Notes: a model not told the origin generated them from the sequence alone. 64,000 bases of DNA from ZC4RG30 sp039917615 (GCA_039917615.1 JBDSJD010000049.1:1-64000); one strand, 5' to 3'. Counted from the stretch's first letter, positions 1-9,419 are shown. Made by a program: numbers and translations.

Positions 1-64
1 TAGAATGAACTCCACAACCAGCGCTTCGCCCGCGTGACCCATTGCACACGGGCGGGCAATGGCA

Positions 65-865
65 TCAGCGGACGTCCTTCCAGTATTCCTTTTTCAAGAA
101 CCAGGCGAAACCGGTAAACACCAGCAGAAACAGCACCACCCACAGGCCGATGCTGCGGCGCTGCACCTGCGAGGGCTCACCCACGTAATCCAGAAAGTTC
201 ACCGTGTCGCGCACGAAGGCGTCGAACTCCGCAGGCTTCAGGCGACCGTCGGCTATGTAGTCGAAGCGTTCCACGAACTTGCCGGCATGGGCGCCTCCGG
301 CGGCCTCGTGCTCGGCAAATACGGCTACCTTCACGCCCTCTAGATCAGACAGAACAGCCGGCATCGACGCGCCGTCCAGCGCCAGGTTGTTGGTGCCTGT
401 GGGCCTGCTGGCATCGACGTAAAAGCCTTTCAGGAAGCGGGTTATCCAGTCGGTGCCGCGGTAACGCGCCACCAGAGACAGGTCAGGTGGCGGCTTGCCG
501 AACCAGGTTTCCGCGTCGGCCATCGGAAAGCTGCTCAGCATGTAGTCGGCTGGTTTCGCGTCGGTGGGAATCAAGCTGCTGCGCAGCTGATCCAGAGAGA
601 TGTGGAGATCATTCGCCATGCGCTCATAGCGCATGTACTTGAGCGAATGGCACCCCATGCAATAGTTGACAAAATTCGCGGCGCCTCGCTGCAGCGACGC
701 CGTGTTGCTCACTTCATTGCCCGCAGTCCACTCCTGCCAGTTCACACCGGCAGCCTCGCCTTTTTCGCCATGCTCGCCGGCGGCTTCTTCCGCTGCAGCC
801 AAGGAAACCGTCACCGCAAAGGCCGCGAACAGCACCATCAATCCACGCATAGAACGACCCTGCAT
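65..865 (-). CDS. petC: Cytochrome c1, bc1 complex
   Basis: Membrane-anchored c-type cytochrome of the quinol:cytochrome c oxidoreductase. It passes electrons from the Rieske protein to soluble cytochrome c on the periplasmic side. A hydrophobic N-terminal signal is followed by the haem-binding CMGCH motif and the typical NY..CHSLKYMRY context. A C-terminal helix (WVVLFLLVFTGFAWF) ends in KKEYW, as in this family. I chose the inner ATG because a GAGG motif sits about 6 nt upstream. An in-frame start 21 nt earlier would overlap petB by 14 bp. It is the last gene of petABC and its length (266 aa) is normal. No sspA is seen in the remaining 64 bp of the window. Confidence 0.96.
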   Translation of the reverse strand: MQGRSMRGLMVLFAAFAVTVSLAAAEEAAGEHGEKGEAAGVNWQEWTAGNEVSNTASLQRGAANFVNYCMGCHSLKYMRYERMANDLHISLDQLRSSLIPTDAKPADYMLSSFPMADAETWFGKPPPDLSLVARYRGTDWITRFLKGFYVDASRPTGTNNLALDGASMPAVLSDLEGVKVAVFAEHEAAGGAHAGKFVERFDYIADGRLKPAEFDAFVRDTVNFLDYVGEPSQVQRRSIGLWVVLFLLVFTGFAWFLKKEYWKDVR

Positions 866-872
866 CGCCGCC

Positions 873-2123
873 TCAGTGAGAATCAAAAGTCACGCGCTCC
901 GGTACACGACTGGTTGATTCACCACGTGTATAGAACGGCATGAGAATGAAGAACAGGAAATACAGAGCCATGAAGATGCGCGCCAGCAGGACGTAGATCC
1001 CTTCGGCGGGCTGCATTCCCAGATAGCCCAGCGCAACGAACGAGATCGCAAAGACCGCGAGGGCGATTTTCCAGCGCAGCGGACGATAGCGCGTCGATTT
1101 GACGGGCGATCGATCCAGCCACGGCACCACGATCAGCACCACCAGCGACATCGCCATCGCAAAAGCGCCTGCGCCCTGATTGGGGATCGCGCGCAGGATT
1201 GCGTAGAACGGCGTGAAATACCACGACGGCGCGATATGGTCCGGCGTCGACAGCGGGTTGGCCGGCTCGAAGTTCGGCGTTTCGAGAAACAGTCCGCCGA
1301 AAGTCGGCACAAAGAACACCACGATGGCGAAGGCAAGGAGGAACAGACCCACGCCCACGAGATCCTTCACCGTGTAATACGGATGAAAGGGAATGCCGTC
1401 CAAAGGCTTGCCGTCGGCACCTTTCTTTTCCTTGATCTCCACGCCATCCGGATTGTTGGAACCATTCTGGCGCAAGGCCACCAGGTGCAACACCACCAGC
1501 AGCAGCAGCACCAGCGGCACTGCCGACACATGCAGTGAGAAGAATCGGTTCAGCGTGGCGTCGGCAATGCCGTAGTCACCGCGGATCCATTCCACGAGCC
1601 CGGGGCCGACCACCGGAATGGTGCCGAAGATGTTGACGATAACCTGCGCACCCCAGAACGACATGTTGCCCCAGGGCAGCACGTAGCCCATGAAGGCCTC
1701 GGCCATGAGGGCCAGATATACGACCATGCCGAACAACCACAGCAGCTCGCGCGGCGCCTTGTAGGAACCATAGAGGAACGCGCGGAACATGTGCAGGTAG
1801 ACGACGATGAAGAAGAACGAGGCGCCCGTTGAATGCATGTAGCGCAGCAGCCAGCCGAATGGCACCTCGCGCATGATGTATTCGATCGAATCGAAGGCCG
1901 TCGTCTCGCCGACCTTGTAATGCATGGTGAGGAAGATGCCGCTGACCAGCTGGATGACCAGCGCCACCAGCGACAGCACGCCGAAGTAGTACCAGAAGTT
2001 GAAGTTCTTCGGCGCGAAGTAGCCGGTGAGCTGATCGCGCACGAACTGATCGACCGGCAGTCGCTTGTTTAGCCAGCCGAGAAAACCCGTGCGCACGGGA
2101 AGTGCGTCATTGCTGCCGGCCAT
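873..2123 (-). CDS. petB: Cytochrome b, bc1 complex
   Basis: Integral membrane subunit carrying the two b haems and the Qo and Qi sites. Eight or so hydrophobic segments are visible. Family hallmarks are the GYVLPWG segment, the haem-ligand histidines in RYMHSTGASFF/VYLHMFR and FSLHVSAVPL/VVLHLVAL, and the Qo-site motif around PSWYF (proteobacterial PEWYF-like). At 416 aa it is standard for a proteobacterial cytochrome b. It overlaps the Rieske gene by one base (TAATG), which implies translational coupling within petABC. Confidence 0.97.
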   Translation of the reverse strand: MAGSNDALPVRTGFLGWLNKRLPVDQFVRDQLTGYFAPKNFNFWYYFGVLSLVALVIQLVSGIFLTMHYKVGETTAFDSIEYIMREVPFGWLLRYMHSTGASFFFIVVYLHMFRAFLYGSYKAPRELLWLFGMVVYLALMAEAFMGYVLPWGNMSFWGAQVIVNIFGTIPVVGPGLVEWIRGDYGIADATLNRFFSLHVSAVPLVLLLLVVLHLVALRQNGSNNPDGVEIKEKKGADGKPLDGIPFHPYYTVKDLVGVGLFLLAFAIVVFFVPTFGGLFLETPNFEPANPLSTPDHIAPSWYFTPFYAILRAIPNQGAGAFAMAMSLVVLIVVPWLDRSPVKSTRYRPLRWKIALAVFAISFVALGYLGMQPAEGIYVLLARIFMALYFLFFILMPFYTRGESTSRVPERVTFDSH

Positions 2124-2743
2124 TACGCGACTCCCTTGCTGGCGGCATCCACACCGATGACGAGCCAGTTGTCGTCGCGGAACGAATACACCGGAATCCG
2201 CAGGTTCTGGCTCGCGGGCGAACCCTCGAACACTCGACCCGCCAAGTCAAAGCGCGAACCATGGCAGGGGCAGAAGAAACCACCGGGCCAGTCTGCACCC
2301 AGTTCTGCCATGCCCTTCGTGAAGCGTGCCTTGGGCAGGCAACCCAGATGCGTGCAGGTGCCTTCGACCACGAGGAATTCCGGACGCACGGCGCGCGAGG
2401 CATTCGCGGCATATTGCGGCTGTTCGGAGGATTTCGAAGTGGCGTCCTTCAGGTTGCCGTCGTGGCCTGCCAGCGACCCGATCATCTCCGGAGTGCGATG
2501 CACGATATACATCGCCTTCTTGCGGTAGACGGTGGTCAGCATCTGGCCGGGCTCGATCTTGCTGACATCGACTTCGACCGGCGCCCCTGCAGCGCGGGCG
2601 CGCTCCGAGGGACTCCACGAGGCGATGAATGGGACGGTGGCAAAGGCCGCGCCGACTGCGCCGGTGGCTACGGTGGCAAACGTGAGGAAACCGCGCCGGT
2701 CCTGATCGACTTCGGCGACGGGAGGAGCGGAATGATCGGTCAT
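2123..2743 (-). CDS. petA: Rieske iron-sulfur protein, bc1 complex
   Basis: [2Fe-2S] subunit that takes the first electron from quinol. The two cluster-binding boxes are plain: CTHLGC and CPCHGSRF, spaced as expected, with both Cys-His pairs present. An N-terminal Tat-like segment (RRGFLTFATVATGAVGAA) precedes the anchor helix. It is the first gene of petABC. The promoter should lie in the 121 bp shared with the divergent protease gene, but I could not pick convincing -35/-10 boxes. Confidence 0.97.
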   Translation of the reverse strand: MTDHSAPPVAEVDQDRRGFLTFATVATGAVGAAFATVPFIASWSPSERARAAGAPVEVDVSKIEPGQMLTTVYRKKAMYIVHRTPEMIGSLAGHDGNLKDATSKSSEQPQYAANASRAVRPEFLVVEGTCTHLGCLPKARFTKGMAELGADWPGGFFCPCHGSRFDLAGRVFEGSPASQNLRIPVYSFRDDNWLVIGVDAASKGVA

Positions 2744-2864
2744 TAATGCTTCCGGGACTGTTGCTGCTGTTCTGGCGCCCGGTCCGCGTGGACATTGAGA
2801 CTTCGCGGATCGGACAGCCCGGCATTATACACTATCGAAAATACGCCCATGGTTCGGTATCCCT

Positions 2865-4160
2865 ATGGCAATACGCCCATTGCAGCGGAATGCGATTTTC
2901 CTGGCCGGATCGGTACTGGCCGGGTTGATCACCGCATTGCTTCTGAACCATTTGTGGCCGCAGACCGATGGCGTCGTAGTTCCGCAATTGACAGCAGCGG
3001 ATGCGGCGGATGCGGCAGGCGGCCCAATTGTTGCTCCAACCATGGCTGCCGCCCGTACTGGCGATGCGCGAGCCTCAGACGCATCCACTTCCGGGTCGAC
3101 CCCGCCCGCCAAAGACATGGATGCTCAGGTAGTTCCCATTGCCAGCTATGCCGCTGCTGTGCGCAGAAGTGCGCCGGCGGTGGTGAGGATCGACACTCAA
3201 ACCGAGGTAGCCGTGGGTCGGCCGCAATTGCAGCAGACTCCCAACGGCATTCGTCGGGTTCAACGCGTAGGACTGCAGCCCGCGCTTGGGTCGGGCGTGA
3301 TAGTGGATGCGCAAGGACACATCGTTACGAACGATCATGTGATTCGGGGCGCCAACCAGATCAAAGTGCAACTTGCCGATGGGCGTGTAGCGGACGCAGC
3401 GGTTCTGGGGAGAGATCCCGAAACCGACCTTGCAGTGCTCAAAATCGATCTGCCTCGGCTGCCCGTGATGACGCTGGGTCGCTCGGACCGTCTTGAGATA
3501 GGCGATGTGGTGCTTGCCATCGGCAATCCGCTGGGTCTGTCTCAAACGGTTACCCATGGCATTGTCAGCTTCATCGGGCGCGCTGGGCTTGGAGGGCTGG
3601 AAGTCACCTATCAGGATTTCATCCAGACCGATGCAGCCATCAATGCCGGCAATTCAGGCGGCGCGCTGGTCAACGCACGCGGTGAGCTGATCGGAATCAA
3701 CACCGCCGTGCTTGAGGGAGCCAATGGCCTCGGCTTGGCAATTCCGGTGGACCTGGTACGCGGTGTGGTCAACGACATCGTGCAGCACAAGCAGGTAATG
3801 CGCGGCTGGATAGGCATCGGACTTGGGGTGGTTTCCGAAGAAGACGCGCGGCGGGCGAATTTCCCATATTGGGGCGTGGTGGTAACGGAGTTCGACCCGC
3901 GATCTCCTGCGCAGCAGCCCGGTGGACTGGCCGTCTATGACAAACTCGAAACCATTGACGGGCACAAGATCGAAATCATTGATGGGCAGGAGAAAAGCAC
4001 TGTAAGGGAAACTCAGGCGCGGATCGCGAACCGCAAGCCCGGGACTACGGTGCAAATCACTGGCGTGCGCTGCATGACGCGAACTGTCAACACTTGCAGC
4101 GGCCGGCAACCTTTTTCATCAACTGTGACGGTCATCGAACCCCCGCCGCTCACGAAGTAA
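2865..4160 (+). CDS. degS: Membrane-anchored HtrA protease, DegS/AlgW type
   Basis: Periplasmic serine protease of the S1C family with one N-terminal membrane segment (about residues 9-28) and one PDZ domain (about 310-400). In DegS/AlgW it starts the cleavage cascade that releases sigma-E-type factors. The triad is visible: His158 in TNDHV, Asp188 in TDLAVL, Ser264 in GNSGGA. A low-complexity Ala/Ser linker lies between anchor and protease. A single PDZ separates it from DegP/DegQ, which have two. The ATG follows the divergent petA promoter region. It converges on murA with 7 bp between stops. DegS versus another anchored HtrA is inference. Confidence 0.85.
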   Translation: MAIRPLQRNAIFLAGSVLAGLITALLLNHLWPQTDGVVVPQLTAADAADAAGGPIVAPTMAAARTGDARASDASTSGSTPPAKDMDAQVVPIASYAAAVRRSAPAVVRIDTQTEVAVGRPQLQQTPNGIRRVQRVGLQPALGSGVIVDAQGHIVTNDHVIRGANQIKVQLADGRVADAAVLGRDPETDLAVLKIDLPRLPVMTLGRSDRLEIGDVVLAIGNPLGLSQTVTHGIVSFIGRAGLGGLEVTYQDFIQTDAAINAGNSGGALVNARGELIGINTAVLEGANGLGLAIPVDLVRGVVNDIVQHKQVMRGWIGIGLGVVSEEDARRANFPYWGVVVTEFDPRSPAQQPGGLAVYDKLETIDGHKIEIIDGQEKSTVRETQARIANRKPGTTVQITGVRCMTRTVNTCSGRQPFSSTVTVIEPPPLTK

Positions 4161-4167
4161 GGTTGCG

Positions 4168-5427
4168 TCAGTTCGGCACCCGCCTGATTTCTGCCCCGAG
4201 CTGCGAGAATTTTTCCTCGATCGATTCATAGCCGCGATCGATATGGTAGATGCGGTCAATCTCGGTGCGGCCGTCAGCCACCAGGCCCGCGATCACGAGA
4301 CTGGCCGAAGCGCGCAGGTCGGTAGCCATCACGGGTGCAGCAGTGAGGCGCGGCACACCCTTGATGATGGCGGTATTGCCCTCCAGGCGGATCTCCGCCC
4401 CCAGCCGCCGCATCTCCAGCATGTGCATGAAACGGTTTTCGAAGATGGTCTCGATAATCGTGCCGACACCGTCGGCAACGCAGTCCAGCGCCGCAAACTG
4501 CGCCTGCATGTCGGTGGGAAACGCTGGGTAAGGCGCCGTGCGAACATCCACTGCGCGCGGCCGTTTGCCATGCATATTGAGTTCGACCCAATCCGGGCCG
4601 GTGCGCACTTCGGCGCCTGCCTCCTGCAATTTGTGCAGCACCGCGTCCAGATGTTCGGGCCGAGTGTGTCGTGCCATGACGCGCCCGCCGGTAATCGCTC
4701 CGGCCACCAGAAAAGTGCCGGTCTCGATGCGATCCGGCTGCACATCATGGTGTGTGCCGTGCAACCGCCTCACGCCTTCGATCACGATGCGATCGGTGCC
4801 GGCGCCGCGGATCTTCGCGCCCATCGCAATCAGGAAGTTCGCCAGATCGACCACCTCGGGTTCGCGGGCCGCGTTCTCCAGCACGGTCTCACCATCGGCC
4901 AGTGCGGCGGCCATCATGAGGTTTTCGGTGCCGGTGACCGTAACGGTATCCAGCACGAGATGAGTGCCCTTCAGCCGCGCAGCGCGCGCGCGGATATACC
5001 CGTTCTCGATGTGGATCTGGGCGCCCATGGCCTGCAATCCGGCGACGTGGATGTTCACCGGCCGCGCACCGATGGCGCAGCCGCCCGGCAGCGACACATC
5101 GGCCTGCCCGAATCGCGCCAGCAATGGACCCAGCACCAGAATCGACGCCCGCATGGTCTTCACCAGTTCGTAGGGCGCGATGAATTCGTTGATGCCGCTC
5201 GTATCCACTTCGACGCGCTTGTCTTCACCAACCGTCACTGCCACGCCCATGCGACCCAGCAGCTGGATCATGGTGCTCACATCCTGCAGCTGCGGAACGT
5301 TGCCGACTGATACCGGCTCCTCGCACAGCAGGGTCGCCGCGAGAATCGGCAACGCTGCGTTCTTCGCGCCGGAGATGCGCACTTCGCCGTCCAGCCGGCG
5401 GCCACCGGTGATCTGCAGTTTGTCCAT
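4168..5427 (-). CDS. murA: UDP-GlcNAc 1-carboxyvinyltransferase
   Basis: First committed step of peptidoglycan synthesis: transfers enolpyruvate from PEP to UDP-GlcNAc in the cytoplasm. The N-terminal GG.RL.GEV.ISGAKN signature and the active-site loop PGGCAIGARP are present, with Cys117 as the catalytic, fosfomycin-reactive residue. Length (419 aa) is typical. It lies 3 bp downstream of the IbaG-like gene, the usual ibaG-murA pair of gammaproteobacteria. The mla lipid-transport genes that often precede it are absent from this window. Confidence 0.97.
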   Translation of the reverse strand: MDKLQITGGRRLDGEVRISGAKNAALPILAATLLCEEPVSVGNVPQLQDVSTMIQLLGRMGVAVTVGEDKRVEVDTSGINEFIAPYELVKTMRASILVLGPLLARFGQADVSLPGGCAIGARPVNIHVAGLQAMGAQIHIENGYIRARAARLKGTHLVLDTVTVTGTENLMMAAALADGETVLENAAREPEVVDLANFLIAMGAKIRGAGTDRIVIEGVRRLHGTHHDVQPDRIETGTFLVAGAITGGRVMARHTRPEHLDAVLHKLQEAGAEVRTGPDWVELNMHGKRPRAVDVRTAPYPAFPTDMQAQFAALDCVADGVGTIIETIFENRFMHMLEMRRLGAEIRLEGNTAIIKGVPRLTAAPVMATDLRASASLVIAGLVADGRTEIDRIYHIDRGYESIEEKFSQLGAEIRRVPN

Positions 5428-5430
5428 GTG

Positions 5431-5682
5431 TCAGGACCGGTTGCTGCTGCTGGCCGCCTGCTCATCTGGCGTCAGGGTTTGCAGCGCCAGCGCATGGATC
5501 TCGCCGCCCATGTGTTCGCCGAGCGCCTTGTAGACCAGCTGGTGTCTCTGCAGGGGCCGCGCTCCGATGAACTGCGTGCTGACCACTGTGGCCTCGAAAT
5601 GCACGTTGTCTTCCGACCTGACACTGATGACAGCGCCGGGCAGCCCGGCGCGGATCAGCTCTTCAATCTGTTGCGGATTCAT
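5431..5682 (-). CDS. ibaG: BolA-family protein, IbaG type
   Basis: Small (83 aa) cytoplasmic BolA-fold protein. This family partners monothiol glutaredoxins in Fe-S handling and acid response. The BolA signature is the HF.A.VVS..F.G...L.RHQLVY..LG core, followed by EIHALAL, which is typical of IbaG/YrbA. It is immediately upstream of murA and probably co-transcribed. The promoter would lie in the roughly 100 bp separating it from the divergent kdsD. Confidence 0.88.
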   Translation of the reverse strand: MNPQQIEELIRAGLPGAVISVRSEDNVHFEATVVSTQFIGARPLQRHQLVYKALGEHMGGEIHALALQTLTPDEQAASSSNRS

Positions 5683-5785
5683 TTACTGCCTGTTCTGCTA
5701 CGCGGGCGCGCCGACGGGGAAAGCGCGCAGTTTAAGCTATGATCCCCTGAACTTCTGCCTGTCATACGTAGCAACTCCAATCGCA

Positions 5786-6769
5786 ATGAACAGTCCGAGT
5801 AGCCATGCCGCGCTGATTGCCGCCGGGCGTCGAGCCCTGGGCATCGAGGCACGGGCGATCACAGCCTTGCAGGAGCGCATCGGCACCGCATTCGCACAGG
5901 CCTGCGAACTGTGCCTCGCCGCCCGAGGTCGCGTGGTCGTCAGCGGCCTTGGCAAGTCCGGCCATATCGCCAACAAGATCGCCGCAACCCTGGCCAGCAC
6001 CGGCACACCGGCTTTTTTCCTGCATGCGGCCGAGGCCAGCCATGGCGACCTTGGCATGGTCACCGCCGGTGACGTGGTTCTGGCCATTTCGCATTCGGGC
6101 GAAACACCGGAGCTGCTTGCGCTGTTACCGCATTTGCGCCGGCTCGAGACCCCGGTCATCGCCATGACCGGCAACGCCGCTTCCACGCTGGCGCAGACAG
6201 CCACATTGCATCTGGACACCAGCGTCAGCGAAGAAGCTTGCCCGCTGAATCTCGCGCCCACGGCGAGCACCACTGCTGCGCTCGCGATGGGTGATGCGCT
6301 GGCCACGGCTTTGCTTGCAGCGCGCGGTTTCACCAGCGATGATTTTGCCCGCGCCCATCCGGGCGGCGTGCTGGGTCGCAAGCTGCTGCTGCATGTCAGC
6401 GATGTGATGCGTCAGGGCGCGGATCTGCCACAAGTCATTGCAACGGCCGCGCTGGAACAGGGGCTGCTGGAAATGAGCCGCAAGGGGCTTGGTCTTACGG
6501 CGATCACCGGCGCCGACCAGCGGCTGCTCGGCGTATTTACCGATGGCGACCTGCGCCGTGCGTTTGATCGCGGCGTGAACCTGCGCGACACCGCGATGGA
6601 AACTGTGATGACCCGCAATCCACGCACTGTGACGCCGTCGCAGCTGGCGGCCGACGCCGTAAACTGCATGCAGGAATATCGCGTCACCGCATTGCTGGTT
6701 GTTGACGATCAGGCACGACTGGTCGGCGCGCTAAATATCCACGACCTGCTGCGCGCCGGAGTGGTGTAG
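5786..6769 (+). CDS. kdsD: D-arabinose 5-phosphate isomerase
   Basis: Converts ribulose 5-phosphate to arabinose 5-phosphate, the first step of Kdo synthesis for LPS. It has an SIS domain (GLGKSGHIANKIAATLASTG, then SHSGETPELL) followed by two CBS domains, the usual KdsD layout. An upstream in-frame extension is possible but lacks conservation, and the ATG chosen gives 327 aa, the family length. The stop overlaps the GTG of kdsC by one base. It heads the kdsD-kdsC-lptCAB cluster. Confidence 0.95.
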   Translation: MNSPSSHAALIAAGRRALGIEARAITALQERIGTAFAQACELCLAARGRVVVSGLGKSGHIANKIAATLASTGTPAFFLHAAEASHGDLGMVTAGDVVLAISHSGETPELLALLPHLRRLETPVIAMTGNAASTLAQTATLHLDTSVSEEACPLNLAPTASTTAALAMGDALATALLAARGFTSDDFARAHPGGVLGRKLLLHVSDVMRQGADLPQVIATAALEQGLLEMSRKGLGLTAITGADQRLLGVFTDGDLRRAFDRGVNLRDTAMETVMTRNPRTVTPSQLAADAVNCMQEYRVTALLVVDDQARLVGALNIHDLLRAGVV

Positions 6770-7281
6770 TGGAAAAACCGCCCGCCCGTCTCACCACCCG
6801 GCTTGCGCGTCGCCTGGAGCTGCTGGTGCTGGATGTGGACGGCGTGCTCACCGACGGCGGCCTGTGGTTCGGTGCGCGCGGTGAGGTGCTCAAGCGCTTC
6901 CACGTGCGCGATGGGCACGGCATCAAGTTGCTGGCAGCGGCCGGTGTGCAGGTGGCGGTCATTTCGGGTCGCCGCTCCCCGGCGGTTTCGGCGCGCTGCC
7001 GGGAACTTGGCATACGGCAGCTTGTCCAGGGTGCGAGCGACAAGAGCCGCGCGCTGAACAAGCTGCTGCAGAAACTGTCGCTGCTGGAATCGCAGGTGGC
7101 CTGCGTTGGTGACGACACGCCGGATATTCCGTTATTCGTGCGGGTGGGATTCGCAGTGGCCGTGCGGGATGCTCACCCCCTGGCACTACGCGCGGCCCAT
7201 TGCCGCACCAGCCTGCCCGGCGGCCACGGTGCGGTGCGCGAGGTCGTAGACTGGATACTGGCCATGCGGAGCGGGCAGTGA
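6769..7281 (+). CDS. kdsC: Kdo-8-phosphate phosphatase
   Basis: HAD-superfamily phosphatase releasing Kdo from Kdo 8-phosphate. The catalytic DVDGVLTDG motif lies near residue 22 and the late GDD.PD metal-binding motif near residue 117. There is no cap domain, as expected for C0-type tetrameric KdsC (170 aa). It starts with GTG, sharing a base with the kdsD stop codon. The start is fixed by the overlap and by the family length. Confidence 0.95.
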   Translation: MEKPPARLTTRLARRLELLVLDVDGVLTDGGLWFGARGEVLKRFHVRDGHGIKLLAAAGVQVAVISGRRSPAVSARCRELGIRQLVQGASDKSRALNKLLQKLSLLESQVACVGDDTPDIPLFVRVGFAVAVRDAHPLALRAAHCRTSLPGGHGAVREVVDWILAMRSGQ

Positions 7282-7321
7282 CGATGGTGTACGAATGGCT
7301 GCTGGCGGCACGGAGTGAATC

Positions 7322-7906
7322 ATGAAGAACCTGCGCGTGCTGGCGACAGTCATGATCGTCGCGCTGGCAGCGCTCGCAATCTGGGTGGCTGGCATCAAGC
7401 CCCGTGCCGGCGGCACGGCTGCAGGGAATCCAGACACGCCAGGCAGTGCCTACGACTACGATGCGCGGGACGTGCTGGTGCGGCAGATGGGGCCAGATGG
7501 GGCCCTGCAATACGAACTCGAGGCAAAACAAGTGACGCAACAACCCGGCAACGGGCAGATATCGGCGCAAGACCTGGTGATGCATCATGATCCTGCCGGC
7601 GGCGCGCCCGATGGCGCGAATCGCTGGACGCTCACTGCCAGCCACGCCAATCTGCCCGAATCAGGCACGGCGATCACGTTGCAAGGCCAGGTGCATGCGC
7701 AGGGTCGCCCGCCGAATTCCCGAGCCCAGATTTCTGTGGACACAGATTTGCTGACCTACAACCTGGAAACCCAGGATGTGTCCAGCGACAAACCGGTGGA
7801 TTTCTCATGGGGTGACAGCAGGTTTCACTGCGGCAACCTGCGCATGAATATCAAGCTCGGCACGCTATCTGTAGAATCGGAGTGCAATGCCACTCTTGCA
7901 CCGTGA
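7322..7906 (+). CDS. lptC: LPS export protein LptC
   Basis: Bitopic inner-membrane protein that takes LPS from the LptBFG transporter and passes it to LptA. There is one N-terminal helix (LRVLATVMIVALAALAIWVAG) and then a periplasmic jellyroll domain. It is weakly conserved, so the call rests on length (194 aa), topology, the D.Y..LEAKQVTQ-type strand and position directly before lptA, with which it overlaps by 20 bp. lptF and lptG are not in this window. Confidence 0.88.
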   Translation: MKNLRVLATVMIVALAALAIWVAGIKPRAGGTAAGNPDTPGSAYDYDARDVLVRQMGPDGALQYELEAKQVTQQPGNGQISAQDLVMHHDPAGGAPDGANRWTLTASHANLPESGTAITLQGQVHAQGRPPNSRAQISVDTDLLTYNLETQDVSSDKPVDFSWGDSRFHCGNLRMNIKLGTLSVESECNATLAP

Positions 7907-8672
7907 TCGCGGCCGGCGCGGCCCCTTAAGCGTACTGGCCGCAGCCGGCATCCTGCTGTGCCTGCTGCCCGCCCATGCTGCAAGCGACAAGCGCGAGGCC
8001 ATTGTCCTTCGCAGGAGCACCAATCCTGCCTTCGACCTCAACAACGGCACCGTATCTGCCGCAAACGTCGAACTGGTTCAGGGCAGCACGCTCCTGAAGG
8101 CCAGCAAGGCCGACGCCACTGGTTGGGTGGATGGCAAGTATGAAAACAGCACCTGGAAACTTACCGGCGATGTTCACCTGGAGTTCAACGGCGCAAAACT
8201 CGATACCCAGTCAGCCACTGTGGTATTTGCCGACGGCCGCCTGGATACCATCAAGGTGCAGCCAGCACCCGCGCAAGCCGCGCAGCAGAAAAAGAGTCCG
8301 GTGCACCTCGAAATGAAAGGTGCGGTGCTCGATGCGCAGACGGCCACGGTGGCATTCGCCGACGGTCGCATGAGAAACGTGCAGACACAGGGAGCGCAGG
8401 GATTGCCCGCTCAGTTCTCGCATCAGTTCAAGACTTCATCGAAACGCGTCCACGGCCGCGCCGGACGGATCGACTACGACGTGGCCGAGGACCTGATGCG
8501 GTTCAGCGGCGGTACCTGGTATGCCCTTGGCAACACCGAAATGGAGACCCAGGTCGCCACCTACAGCTTCAGCACTGGTGTATTCAAAGCCGATGGGGAG
8601 GCCCAAGCCATCCTCCGGTCTGAGGAGCGGGTTCCCGCGCCAAGTACTCCGAATCGGGCCACAGCCAAGTGA
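7887..8672 (+). CDS. lptA: LPS transport periplasmic protein LptA
   Basis: Periplasmic bridge protein of LPS export. It has a signal peptide (LSVLAAAGILLCLLPAHAAS) and an OstA-type beta domain. Characteristic strands include ALGNTEMETQVATYSF late in the protein. Odd feature: the segment LDTQSATVVFADGRLDTIK (about residue 105-125) is repeated as LDAQTATVAFADGRMRNVQ (about 150-170). The repeat is one extra jellyroll turn joined by a Gln/Ala/Lys linker, making the protein 261 aa, longer than the about 185 aa E. coli form. It overlaps lptC by 20 bp and lptB by 4 bp. Confidence 0.86.
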   Translation: MPLLHRDRGRRGPLSVLAAAGILLCLLPAHAASDKREAIVLRRSTNPAFDLNNGTVSAANVELVQGSTLLKASKADATGWVDGKYENSTWKLTGDVHLEFNGAKLDTQSATVVFADGRLDTIKVQPAPAQAAQQKKSPVHLEMKGAVLDAQTATVAFADGRMRNVQTQGAQGLPAQFSHQFKTSSKRVHGRAGRIDYDVAEDLMRFSGGTWYALGNTEMETQVATYSFSTGVFKADGEAQAILRSEERVPAPSTPNRATAK

Positions 8673-9400
8673 CCAACTCCGTATTGCGCGCCAGCCACCT
8701 GCGCAAGAGCTATCGCGGCCGCGTCGTGGTCGAAGACCTTTCGCTGCAGGTGGAATCCGGTGAAATCGTGGGCCTGCTGGGTCCTAATGGCGCCGGCAAG
8801 ACCACCTCGTTCTACATGATCGTCGGCTTGGTCAGTGCAGACGCCGGCACGATCAGCTTGAACGATGCAGACATCACCGGCATGCCGATGCACAAGCGCG
8901 CTCGCCTGGGGCTGGGCTACCTGCCACAGGAAGCTTCGGTGTTCCGGCGGCTGTCGGTCGAACACAACATCCTCGCAATTCTGGAAACACGCAGCGATCT
9001 GGATGCCTCTGGTCGCAGCGAGGCTCTTGAACGCATCCTGGAAGAGCTGCACATCGGGCATGTGCGCAAGACCATCGGAATGGCGCTGTCGGGCGGCGAG
9101 CGGCGCCGGGTGGAAATCGCGCGCGGGCTTGCGGCTTCACCGCGCTTCATCCTGCTGGACGAGCCGTTCGCCGGAGTCGACCCGATCTCGGTCATCGACA
9201 TCCAGAAGATCGTCACCGACCTCGCGAAGCGGGGCATCGGCGTACTGATAACAGACCACAACGTGCGCGAGACCCTTGGCGTTTGCAACCGCGCGTGCAT
9301 CGTGGACCGCGGCACCGTGATTGCGTCCGGAAATGCAGCGGAAATCCTTGCCAACGAGCGGGTCCGCGAGGTTTACCTGGGACACAATTTCCGCATGTGA
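8669..9400 (+). CDS. lptB: LPS export ATPase LptB
   Basis: Cytoplasmic ABC ATPase powering LPS extraction from the inner membrane with LptFG. Walker A GPNGAGKTT, Q-loop LPQEASVF, signature LSGGERRRVEIARGL, Walker B FILLDEPFAGVDP and H-loop LITDHNVRETL are all intact. It starts with GTG overlapping the lptA stop. At 243 aa it is standard. A rho-independent terminator follows about 20 bp after the stop. Confidence 0.97.
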   Translation: MTNSVLRASHLRKSYRGRVVVEDLSLQVESGEIVGLLGPNGAGKTTSFYMIVGLVSADAGTISLNDADITGMPMHKRARLGLGYLPQEASVFRRLSVEHNILAILETRSDLDASGRSEALERILEELHIGHVRKTIGMALSGGERRRVEIARGLAASPRFILLDEPFAGVDPISVIDIQKIVTDLAKRGIGVLITDHNVRETLGVCNRACIVDRGTVIASGNAAEILANERVREVYLGHNFRM

Positions 9401-9419
9401 TGCGGACTTGAGGATGAAA

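Noticed and set aside
4141..4170. Bidirectional terminator between the DegS-like gene and murA
   Set aside because: Only 7 bp separate the two stops and no hairpin with a T-run could be drawn.
4243..5310. 355-aa open frame opposite murA
   Set aside because: It is an antisense shadow in high-GC DNA; murA on the other strand is fully conserved and the frame has no recognisable motif or ribosome-binding site.
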